29,240 nucleotides of DNA, from NCBI GenBank assembly GCA_028571305.1, contig JAOXNS010222117.1:1-29240 (forward strand), written 5' to 3'. Below are positions 21,476 to 29,240 of the stretch, in pieces; the first letter of the stretch is position 1; the number at the start of each line of letters is the position of its first letter. The DNA comes from Magicicada cassinii (taxonomy: Eukaryota; Arthropoda; Insecta; Hemiptera; Cicadidae). Below the pieces are notes generated by a model that was not told the origin of the DNA, did no database searches, and saw only the letters and a program-made list of their open reading frames with translations. The translations under genes were made by a program, and so were the position numbers.

Positions 21476-21935
21476 TATGATACAGAAGAACTCAGAAAAA
21501 AGATCACGGATGGGATACAAAAGGTTTGATGTATCACAAGAAGGCAGATCTTTATAAACCCACAGATAGCTGTGGCAAATAATCAAACCCAGGTAAAGCA
21601 GGCTGTTTGATACCTGAGAGTGATGATTTACAAGAAACTCACAAGGCAGAAGTATTTAATATACCGTAAAATGAGTAAAATGAATGTCACCACAACATTA
21701 AGCATATTGATGGCCAATATCGGAAGTCCAAAGTCGAGTAAATGATGTAAGCTGATGGCTGTCACAGAATCAATCATGAATCATGCTGTATGAAGCAGAG
21801 ATATCGGCTGATAAAAGAAAAAGAAGCACACTATTTCAGCGCAACAAAGACCTTACTCTTCTTTTTAGAGTATGCGTTCTCTGGGTGATGGATGTAGGAA
21901 GCTCTGGAAATATGATTACTGTGGCGGATGTACTA
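21476..21935 (+). pseudogene. R1-clade ORF2, late RT and C-terminal part, broken
   Basis: YDTEELRKKITDG (from 21476) continues the RT. The block that normally follows ('GSILGPDLWN..YDG...VGYADD') is missing, so the catalytic aspartate pair is absent. A short THKAEVFNIP (about 21639-21665) resembles 'HKTE..LLT'. After a second gap LSILMANIGSPKSSK appears (from 21698), then KLMAVTESIM and, in other frames, YEAEISADKRKRS and TLFQRNKDLTLLFRVCVLW. These match the R1-clade C-terminal stretch 'LSRLMANIGGPKSSRRRLLMAVTESILLYGAEIWAD...R..L..VQRRGALRV'. After about 21935 the homology fades and the usual C-terminal zinc knuckle is not visible. Confidence 0.8.
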
Positions 21936-22510
21936 TAGTAAGCGGCCGACTACCAAAAGCCCTGAGATAACAGACACCACTTGTTTTGGGTTAATCACGG
22001 ACACAAATTATCAACGATTCAGGGTAATGCACAAAACCTCGGTATGGACGGATTTACGGTTCACGACTGGCAAAAAAGTGGCACAAGTCTAAGAAAGAAT
22101 ATGAAACGACACCTATTGTTTGCAAAAAAAAAGAGAACAACTACAACGGTTTGGACCTCCGGTACGAATATAACTAGAAAGGTATACTAACATTGAATTC
22201 AAAATAGATGGAAGAAGACAAAGGGACAGATCAAGATAAAAATGGAAAAATAATACCAGATATCAGGCAAATAGCAAAGGGAAAACGCCAGGACGTGAGA
22301 CAAATAGGAGAAAGGACAAATAGAACAAATAGAGAAAGAAACTTGTAAAGAAAATGGAATTACCATCCAACAAGTGATCGAAAAAGATAAATAACAAGAA
22401 GAAAACAAGACTGTTTACGATGGCGAGTTAGTTAAAAATAAAAAAGACTTTGCCAATCCTCAAATGTTATTATTTGAAGAAAAGAATATAATCGTACGTA
22501 TGTAATTCTC
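21936..22510 (+). other. Coding-like, purine-rich tail after the R1-clade element
   Basis: The plus strand stays rich in purines and keeps open frames: 69 codons at 21981-22190, MEEDKGTDQDKNGKIIPDIR onward at 22208-22348 (46 codons), and NGITIQQVIEKDK plus VYDGELVKNKKDFANPQMLL at about 22350-22500. None matches a family I know. A part around 22080-22200 could be a worn R1-clade C-terminus. The remainder may be the element's 3' UTR, a second inserted element or chance. Confidence 0.3.
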
Positions 22511-22749
22511 AACAAAGTCATTAATATTTCTTCCCACTCTAAAAGTGTGATAAAAAAAAATTATTATTCTGGAAACACAAAATTCCTTTAACCTTATTAT
22601 TAAATTGATAAATATTTGGGTGGAATAATCTGCGGTTGCTGATGATCGGAGCTAGGAAAAGCAAGATTCTAACACTAGATTTGGACATTGAAAGAGCATC
22701 CTAAATGAACAGAAAATTTTAATCTCAATGTCGTTTCACCACACTACAA

Positions 22750-22770
22750 TACACACACACACACACACAC
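22750..22770. repeat. (AC)n microsatellite, about 21 bp
   Basis: An alternating AC run is followed by caacaatttttcg. Confidence 0.95.
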
Positions 22771-22944
22771 CAACAATTTTTCGAACTGACACGCAGTCGC
22801 CAAAACCAGACTGGACAGCGCTCCTAGCGGCAGCCTCTTATGAAGCTCGCAAAGATCAAAAACTGGTTAATGACATAAGGTAACAATTAAAAAAAATTTG
22901 TCCATAATAATCTGTGTTTCGTGTCGGATTGTGTATTATAGTTC

Positions 22945-23125
22945 TTAACAAATATTTTATTTATAGTATCACCATTGCTGTTGTTATGTAGTGATTTGTC
23001 ACATACTTGTCGAAACTTTGCCGCAGCACGAAATGCCATGTGTATACAAAAGGCTTAATAATCTGCGGAAATAATACACATTCTTTGAATGGAAACGTTG
23101 CGTGTTCACAGCTGACGACAGGCAT
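22945..23125 (-). repeat. Unrecognised dispersed repeat, copy 2
   Basis: On the minus strand this copy matches the one at 16755-16960. The core is 22993-23035, with a 19-base exact word (catttcgtgctgcggcaaa), and weaker similarity continues to both sides. It is open on minus over 22961-23188 (75 codons), including FPFKECVLFPQIIKPFVYTW, then HFVLRQSFDKYVTNHYITTA. The other copy reads FPDIIKN and HFVLRQNFDKYV at the corresponding places. The protein family is not recognised. Confidence 0.6.
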
Positions 23126-25669
23126 GACGGTGTCGGAATGTACCATCTGATGCTTATCGCCATGGCCCAGATTTATATGAAATGTCATATTGAGTCACAT
23201 ACATGTATAGATTAACCGTTTTTCACGTTTACGCACATTATAGCCAAAACTTGTATAAAAGTATTGAATTATATGGTATTGAATTTTTTATGTTTCTTTG
23301 GATGTATTCATTTTATGATTTAATTATTATAATATGTACCGAAACAAATAATATTGTGCTTGTATTAGCCGGCCTTTTGTTTTCCTTTTCCTACGAGTAA
23401 TATAAATGTATGTATGCTGTATCATAAGAGGAGAAAAATTAATTTAATTATTACCGTAATTGTTGATCTAAATCTAGGATACTCAGAAGCGTGTAAAATT
23501 GACATTGGTATTAGACAAAATGGAAATGACACAGAACTCCCCCTTAGTGATTTAACATCATCATGATCGCTCTTATTATGGGCAATGGAGAAAGATGCCC
23601 TCTCAAATCCTTCACATTTAAGAATTTAAAGCAAATGTTATCATTCTTTGTAACACTATTGATTAATTTTACTCAAAATATGTAATTTATAAAACTTAAG
23701 ATATTTCTATGCTGCTGGCTCAAAATAAATTAAACATTCATTACTGTATTTTCTACTGAATTCTAAACAAGTTATTAGTTCGGATTCATCTCACGGTTGA
23801 CTTTTATTTGCATTTCTGCTCTGCCGAAATATTCCTCCTAGTTATTTAAATTATTTCACTTATGCATACGTTTACATTTGGCAACATTAGTTATGATGTA
23901 TTTGTTAATAATTACCAACAGACGTTTCAACTAAGGGACAAAAGTATTTACGTTTTTAGGTATCTGATATATTCTTATGGCATGTTGCAAATGAATAGTA
24001 AAACATTAGATAATTTGTATGTAAAGAAAAAACATTGAATTTTAATAACTGAGATTTAGATTCCTAAAATCCTTAACGTTGACAAAATTCTCTAGTCGAT
24101 GTGTACTTAAACAAAAATAATACTGTAATTGTTTGCATCTAAAATAAGTAATATTGACTCATTAATGTGTCTGCTGCTGAGGTAAGTATGTAAATGATTA
24201 CATCAAATTACTGTTATCAATCGTGGTGGAAGCTATCCATAATTATAAAAGTTTCTAGTAAATTTGTATGCAGCTTCTAATACGTATAACTCCATTTCTA
24301 TATTTCTGTTATCATTATTTCTGTAGTCATAAATGGTTTTTACTTCTACACACTGTATGAGAATATATAAAGAGATTACAATATTTAACACATCAAAATG
24401 GCAAATTCGTATCCAGTGCGTACTTATATTACCAAAGGTTTATATCGATTAACGTGAATGTAAAATATCAAATTCGTAGTGACAGCTACATATAAATTAA
24501 TTTATCACGCCTAGGTGAAATGTCAGAATTGATTCTCAACTTTGTTTATCAAATTACGTTCTTTAGATAACTACACTAAAATTACCCTTAAAATTACAAT
24601 ACTTTTAAGTGTATTTAATATTAATACCCAGTTATTTTCCCCTACTATTTTGTTTTAAAGAACACAGATTTATTGACTATATTAGATCTACTTTTCCTTA
24701 ATAAATACGTAACAAAATTTATTTTTGTATATATAATATTTAGTTCGTTTTATATTTTACGCTAATAGTAGTGTGGTCATTTATGTCTGTTTATATTTAT
24801 GTTTACATACGTGAAATTGGTATGTGAACATAGAAAATGGATATTTGGTCATTGTCCCTATTACATTGTGTACGGACTGTTGGAAGTAAACTAACATTCG
24901 ATTCCATTTTATTTAACAGCAGGTAGCAATAACGCAGTCATTGTGCATTTTGATCTTTGTGTAGTAATCTATTATCACTATAATTTTTCATCACAATTCC
25001 ATTATAGAGGTGTGCACATATGTACATAAAAATTTACTGAAATATATGCTTTTTCAAATAAACCATATACTCGTTGTTCCTGTAAGCTCAGAGAATTTTT
25101 TTAATACTTGAATTTTGTTTTGTTGTTCAGCTGCAGAGTGAACTATCTTGTTACTCTTCGATTGTATAGAGCTGGCAGAGTTAGATACAACCAGAACATA
25201 ATCAAAATCGAAATACAGCATCTTATAAAAAACAGACTGCAAAGCAGTTCCATAAAATACGTATAGTGGTTTATGCCGTTTATGTTACATATGAATTACG
25301 AAATAAAAGTTTTGTATTACTGGAATGTTTTAAATCGCTGCGCATTCACGTTGTTCTTTTTTATAGCATTGTTATTTTTGCTACGACACGCGATGTGAAG
25401 ACATTCTCTCCAATTTTCAGTAAATGTAAAATTAAGTAGTTAATAGCAAGTACTTAATTGTTGCCTTAATTCATGGCGTAGTGTCCTTTGTTAAAAGCTG
25501 CCACAATGTTTATAATCAAGAACGTCTTCAAAAATACGGATTTTACATGTACAACGCACAGAAATGTATAGGAAATCTCTGACTGAATCATTATTTTATT
25601 AAATAATTTTACAAAAAATAATAAATTTAAAGTATACGGGATTTATGAAGATTTACAGTTTAAATATTA

Positions 25670-26160
25670 AAACTAATGGAATTCCCTAGAACAGCTGAGA
25701 GGGTCCTCCAACCGTTCCCCCCCCCATTACTGCAGGTGTTGTCTAAGTCAAGGCCTCGCTCAAGTACCTTCAAGAGTCCTCTGGACAACACGTGAAATAC
25801 GCAGTAGCTCGCACACCACATTGAGTATGGAAAATTTCTAGGAGACGTGGGACACCTATAAGAAACCATAGCAGTCGGCTTGTCAGTTAGTTTACAGTGA
25901 GCGATTTCCTGATCGCGGATCGAGTGTTTGTAGAAGTATTCTAGCGAAGTGTTTGTTGTGTTATAATTAGTGTGGAATTCTTTATAGTTGACACTATTAT
26001 TGCGTGTGGACAAATTTTACTTGGATTATTGTACAAGTCGTTTACAAACTGTTATTTGTGATTAATTAAAACTGATAATCAGTGACTTAATTGGTGACTT
26101 TATTTTGGTTTCCACTGTACCATACGTCGATCAGTGAGACCGTCGTGTTTAACAATATAA
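25670..26160. other. GC-raised, promoter-like island of unknown identity
   Basis: The stretch is richer in GC and CpG than its surroundings. It has a run of nine C near 25720 and an 8-bp inverted pair (gtgttgtc at 25736-25743, gacaacac at 25784-25791). An initiator-like tcagtt lies near 25884 with a ggatcg downstream, although the spacing is about five bases off that of a typical DPE. On minus it is open over 25660-26013 with no known domain. It could be a host promoter/first exon or a solo terminal repeat of an old retroelement. Neither can be shown from the sequence. Confidence 0.3.
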
Positions 26161-27059
26161 TACAGGCTGCGTCGGCAAAGTGTTTTATTAAAAACATAAG
26201 TAATGAAAAATGTACGTGCGTAAGTTTCATTATTTCAAACAAACCAAATAAAATTATTATAATTCTTTAAAACGTATAAAAATTTATAATTTCCACAATT
26301 CATAAGATTTAAAATTTTTATTATGGGATTGTGTCGGTTGTTTGTCGTATCTAAAGGCAGCACCTGCTAAGAAATTGTACGTACTAAGCGAGACTGTCAA
26401 GAACTTGCATATTAGCTACATCAAAAGACTGAGCGATTCGTAGGGCTTAAAATTTTATCATTTCTACAGTAACGGGCAAAGCTTCCACATTTTCATATAC
26501 TGGACAATGTCCTCTGAAATGTAGGGATTAATAAGCGGAAGAAAACCAATATAAATAGTAAAATATAATTCTTATTGCCCTATTAATTTCCCATATTCCA
26601 GATTTACGCAATGCGATCCGATTACCAATTCCATCAACGTATTATATTCTCTTCTAAGTAATAAAAATATTCCTGTATAGGGAGAAAGTTATTGTTTCAC
26701 TCTTACTGAATGTTCACTTTGTTTTCACAACACATAAAATATCACTAAGACATTACCGTAGGAACGACATATTAATGACGATAATATTAGGTAATCGAAC
26801 AGGACCTTGCAACAAAAATACTAATACTGAACATATTACAACTACATCGTACTCCCTATCCCATCTTCTTTTGTACAAAGTGAGTCAATTATTGTGTGTA
26901 CAATTGGAGTAATCTATATTATTCGTATGCTAAGCGCACCGATATATTTGGAAAGAAAATTTGAAAGAACGATGCGCGTTAAACACCTGAAAATTCTACA
27001 TCCTTTACTCCATTTACTTGCGTTAATTTGACACGAACAGTTTTCTTTTTCATTAATAA

Positions 27060-27692
27060 AATTTTTGTAGGGTCCGAGCGTTGGACGTGCTAAAGATTTT
27101 TCAACAACGAGGAGTCCCAATAGACATCGTAAAGCTAATAAAAGAGATCTACATAATCACTTCAGTGAGAGTAAAAGCCAATGACGAATTAGCAGATAAT
27201 ACAGATAATATACCCGTCACAAAAGGGATCAGCCAGAGGGATTCGCTAAGTCCCGGGGGTTATCTTATTGAGGAGGTAAAGGATACGACAGGATATATGA
27301 GAGTTAGAAGTGTGTTTAATATTATATGTTATGACGACGTTATTGTAATAGTGGAAAATGAAAATGACTTACAAAGACTTGCGTATAGTTTTAACAAAGA
27401 ATGCCAGAAATATAACATGAAGATAGCGGAAGAGAAAATAAAATCAGTTACAATTTCACATGACCCACTAAGTTGTAAGCGTGTGATAACTGACAGAATA
27501 ATAGAACAAGTAATGTTGATAGATTACTCAGGAACGAGGCTTACAAGTAAAAATAGGGCAGATAAAGAAATAGAACATCAATTGATGAAAGGAAGAAGAA
27601 TTGTTGGATCCATAAATAATCTTATATGGAGTAATAAATACCTCACACAAGAAGCAAAAACTAGGTTTTACAAAGGACAATACGTCCAGTAA
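27060..27692 (+). pseudogene. LINE reverse transcriptase fragment, active site damaged
   Basis: The frame opens after a stop at 27057-27059 and reads NFCRVRALDVLKIFQQRGVP, matching 'KAFDRV.R..VL..L...GIP', then LIKEIYIITSVRVKAN. The motif 'GIRQGDSLSPLLFN' appears as GISQRDSLSPGG, after which several residues are missing before YLIEEVKDTTGYMRVRSV. The catalytic 'CYADD' box is present as CYDDVIVIVENENDLQRL, one residue short, so the alanine of YADD is lost. The remainder (FNKECQKYNMKIAEEKIKSV, then CKRVITDRIIEQVMLIDYSG and MKGRRIVGSINNLIWSNKYL) follows the thumb region of the family closely. A functional RT copies the element's RNA into DNA at the nicked target. This copy cannot. Confidence 0.88.
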
Positions 27693-28015
27693 TATCATAT
27701 GCATCAGAGACCAAGCCAGATACAGCAACAACTCAAAGAAATCGACAATCTATAGAAGTGACTGTATTACGGAGGATACTAGAAATAACAAGGTACGATA
27801 GGTTGCCAAACAGTAGTATAAGAGAAACGTGTAATGTAACACAGATATTAATTCTTGGATTGCGGAAAGAAGAAGGATATGGAATGAACATATCAAGAAT
27901 TGATGACATAAGGCTAGTAGGGAAGGCAACAGGTAGCCGACCAAACACCAAGAGGAGCATCAGTCGGCCAAGGAAGAGGTGGAATGACAGCATGTTGGAC
28001 TGTTGTTATAGAACA
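27686..28015 (+). pseudogene. LINE ORF2 C-terminal region, frame-shifted from the RT part
   Basis: The reading continues one frame over as PVISYASETKPDTATTQRNR, then VTVLRRILEITRYDRLPNSS, ISRIDDIRLVGKAT and ISRPRKRWNDSMLD. These are the family's usual 'RPV.TYA.ETR..T..T...L...EMK.LR.I...T..DR.R...IR', 'H..RM' and 'GRPRKRW.D' blocks. The open frame runs on to 28318, but beyond about 28088 it has no LINE similarity and is probably chance. Confidence 0.85.
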
Positions 28016-28032
28016 GAACAGAGTCTTAACAA

Positions 28033-28085
28033 GGAAGTTAAAGAGAAAAAAGTTAAAGAGGAAGTAAAAGAGGAAGTTAAAGAGA
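28033..28085 (+). repeat. Imperfect 12-bp tandem repeat, probable LINE 3' tail
   Basis: About four units of the type aagttaaagagg follow each other, with small differences (gttaaagagaaaa, gttaaagagg, gtaaaagagg, gttaaagag). They sit directly after the last conserved LINE codons, where this family usually carries an A/G-rich simple repeat. Confidence 0.75.
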
Positions 28086-28318
28086 CAATTTCCGTTAATT
28101 CAGTTTCCTTAAGTTGTCCTACTGCAGATATAGGATACAGTATAAGTAATACGACTAACGTAATTACAAATCTACATGATAATTATGTTTGTAAAACTTT
28201 CAATCAGTATACGGGGAGTTCTGTGAATTATTTTTGGATGGCAAACAACTTAGTTTGTGCTGCCCTAAAGATGTATACAAATGGTTTCGAAGATAAACTA
28301 CAGTCAGTAAAAAACTGA

Positions 28319-29148
28319 CGTTATCGTCAAAAAGAAGGTGATCCAACCAATAAACGAACGAGAGCAACGACACCACTTTTACTGGATAGTGACGCGACGT
28401 AAACGTTTTACTACTGTCATAAATTGTGCAGATATGTCAACCAAGTCGTTAAGTTTAGTTTTAATTCGCCAACTCAGTGTAACGAAACACATTTTTTGCT
28501 CCCTTTCAGTTTTATTTTTAACGTTGTCGTTGTCTTCATAAGCCTTAATGGAAATGAAGATTTTCCCCTATATGCCTAATACGCTTAGTATTTTAAATAT
28601 TATAAGTCATCTCTAAATTTGAAACAACATTTTAAACTATTAAACTTAATGATTTGCTTTACAAAAGAAGTGTTTCAAAAAAGCAAACTAAAGAATTAAT
28701 TTTGTCAGAACAGATAATTTCCTCTTAGTCACATACTTAAATAAATGCGCCCATCCAAAAACTATTTGGAAATTTGTATCTACAGTTATACAACCCACAA
28801 AATAAAGTTGTAATATTTAAAATTTTTAGCAACATTTTAATTAATTTTACAAATTTAAATAAAATAAAATTAAAACATAAATTTAAGATTAATGTACTGT
28901 AGTGTCACAGTGGACACCACCCAAAAGGAGGTATGAGTGTATGAAAAGAGGACCGCGAAAATCTTGCAATTATACGATGGTATAAAGGAACATGGACGCA
29001 AGCGGATGGGAAGTAGAGTATGTCGTGGATAGATATAGGCGGAATGGCGGACGGGCAGACGCCGAGATGCTGGACATATTTCGTTGAAAGGTGTACTATA
29101 GTGTTTAATTCTTTATTCTTTTCTATCATTAAGAAAATCTTTTCCTTT
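28319..29148. other. Stretch without a recognisable gene
   Basis: 28560-28900 is strongly AT-rich. From 28905 to 29100 the DNA is GC-richer and open on minus (28905-29216), but its translation carries no motif apart from the LINE end at 29171-29239. On plus it reads KRTAKILQLYDGIKEHGRKR, also unrecognised. Confidence 0.45.
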
Positions 29149-29240
29149 GTACATACATACATCCTCGGCGCTACAGTCCAGTCCGGGCCCTGGCCTCCAA
29201 AAGAAATCTTCCCCACTGGTCTCTACTCCCGGCCAATGTC
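29149..29240 (-). mobile_element. 3' end of a LINE on the minus strand, cut by the window edge
   Basis: On the minus strand the last codons read TLAGSRDQWGRFLLEARART and then GL and a stop (29239 down to 29171). This is the 'DR..WR.LL.EA.AR.GL' ending found in many insect LINE ORF2 proteins. The stop is followed by a short 'cgccgagg' and a (TATG)n tail at about 29149-29162, the typical simple-repeat 3' end. The body of the element lies to the right of the window. Confidence 0.6.

Larger units (their letters stand above)
18168..22190 (+). mobile_element. R1-clade LINE, broken near-full-length copy
   Basis: The order is that of R1/TRAS/SART-type non-LTR elements: a GC-richer 5' UTR, ORF1 with zinc knuckles, and ORF2 starting a few bases before the ORF1 stop. 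ORF2 has apurinic-like endonuclease, reverse transcriptase and a C-terminal region. Both ORFs are broken by several stops and frame changes, and large parts of the RT are missing. This explains the span of about 4 kb, compared with 5-6 kb for intact relatives. The left boundary is set where AT-rich DNA changes to the structured GC-richer leader. The right boundary is uncertain because C-terminal homology fades after about 21935. Most R1-clade families insert at specific sites, but neither flank here is rDNA or telomeric repeat. A 170-bp insertion interrupts the RT (21306-21475). Confidence 0.85.
22511..27059. other. AT-rich stretch without a recognisable gene
   Basis: It holds an (AC)n run (22750-22770), dispersed repeat copy 2 (22945-23125) and the GC-raised island at 25670-26160. 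The other short frames (for example 23203-23400 and 25054-25242) are low-complexity and unsupported. Nothing is visible from 23640 to 25650 beyond AT-rich DNA. Confidence 0.5.
27060..28088 (+). mobile_element. 5'-truncated non-LTR retrotransposon (LINE)
   Basis: Homology starts abruptly near 27060 inside the RT domain and runs to the 3' end, as in a 5'-truncated LINE insertion. Two overlapping frames cover it (27060-27692 and 27686-28015), with one frame change at about 27683. The element ends in a purine-rich imperfect repeat (28033-28085) that probably is its 3' tail. No target-site duplication was found with confidence. It belongs to a common insect LINE type, different from the pieces at 1-405 and at the right edge. 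The clade is not assigned. Confidence 0.88.

Noticed and set aside
28089-28318. Continuation of the LINE open frame as extra coding sequence
   Set aside because: It lies beyond the 3' tail repeat, shows no family similarity, and probably is read open by chance.

Overview
This window looks like intergenic or intronic DNA from a large, AT-rich arthropod nuclear genome, most likely an insect. The reasons are the AT-rich background with very long gene-poor stretches, the (CT)n, (AC)n and (TG)n microsatellites, and a set of decayed transposable elements of insect type: an R1-clade LINE with a CCHC-bearing ORF1, other non-LTR elements, a Penelope-like reverse transcriptase and mariner. The species cannot be named from this sequence. 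No complete host protein-coding gene, rRNA gene, canonical tRNA gene or CRISPR array is visible. Almost every open frame longer than 60 codons is either a piece of a mobile element or a chance frame in AT-rich DNA.

Layout. 1-405: 3' end of a non-LTR retrotransposon on the plus strand. 406-10160: mostly unassigned AT-rich DNA with a compound CT/AC microsatellite (3637-3733), a short hairpin (3452-3498), one candidate host exon (4979-5063) and a GC-raised island (9204-9440). 10168-10270: possible tRNA-derived SINE remnant. 10442-10892: Penelope-like reverse transcriptase fragment, with a doubtful second piece near 11680-11810. 12036-12928: a mariner-derived palindrome, bounded by TA on both sides and built from two 5' halves facing each other. 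12931-16550: AT-rich DNA with a nested hairpin cluster and a CT tract of about 70 bp. 16580-16630: tRNA-like promoter boxes on the minus strand. 16755-16960 and 22945-23125: two inverted, diverged copies of one unrecognised repeat. 18168-22190: a broken R1-clade LINE with 5' UTR, ORF1 and ORF2, interrupted by a 170-bp insertion flanked by an 8-bp direct repeat. 22400-27059: AT-rich DNA with one promoter-like island. 27060-28088: 5'-truncated non-LTR element. 29149-29240: 3' end of a further LINE on the minus strand, leaving the window at the right edge.

The elements do not form a pathway. The window is a graveyard in which several retroelement lineages and one DNA transposon landed and decayed. 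The most unusual items are the palindromic mariner, the small insertion inside the R1 element, and the two-copy repeat in which one copy carries a CA/CG tract at a point where the other has almost none.
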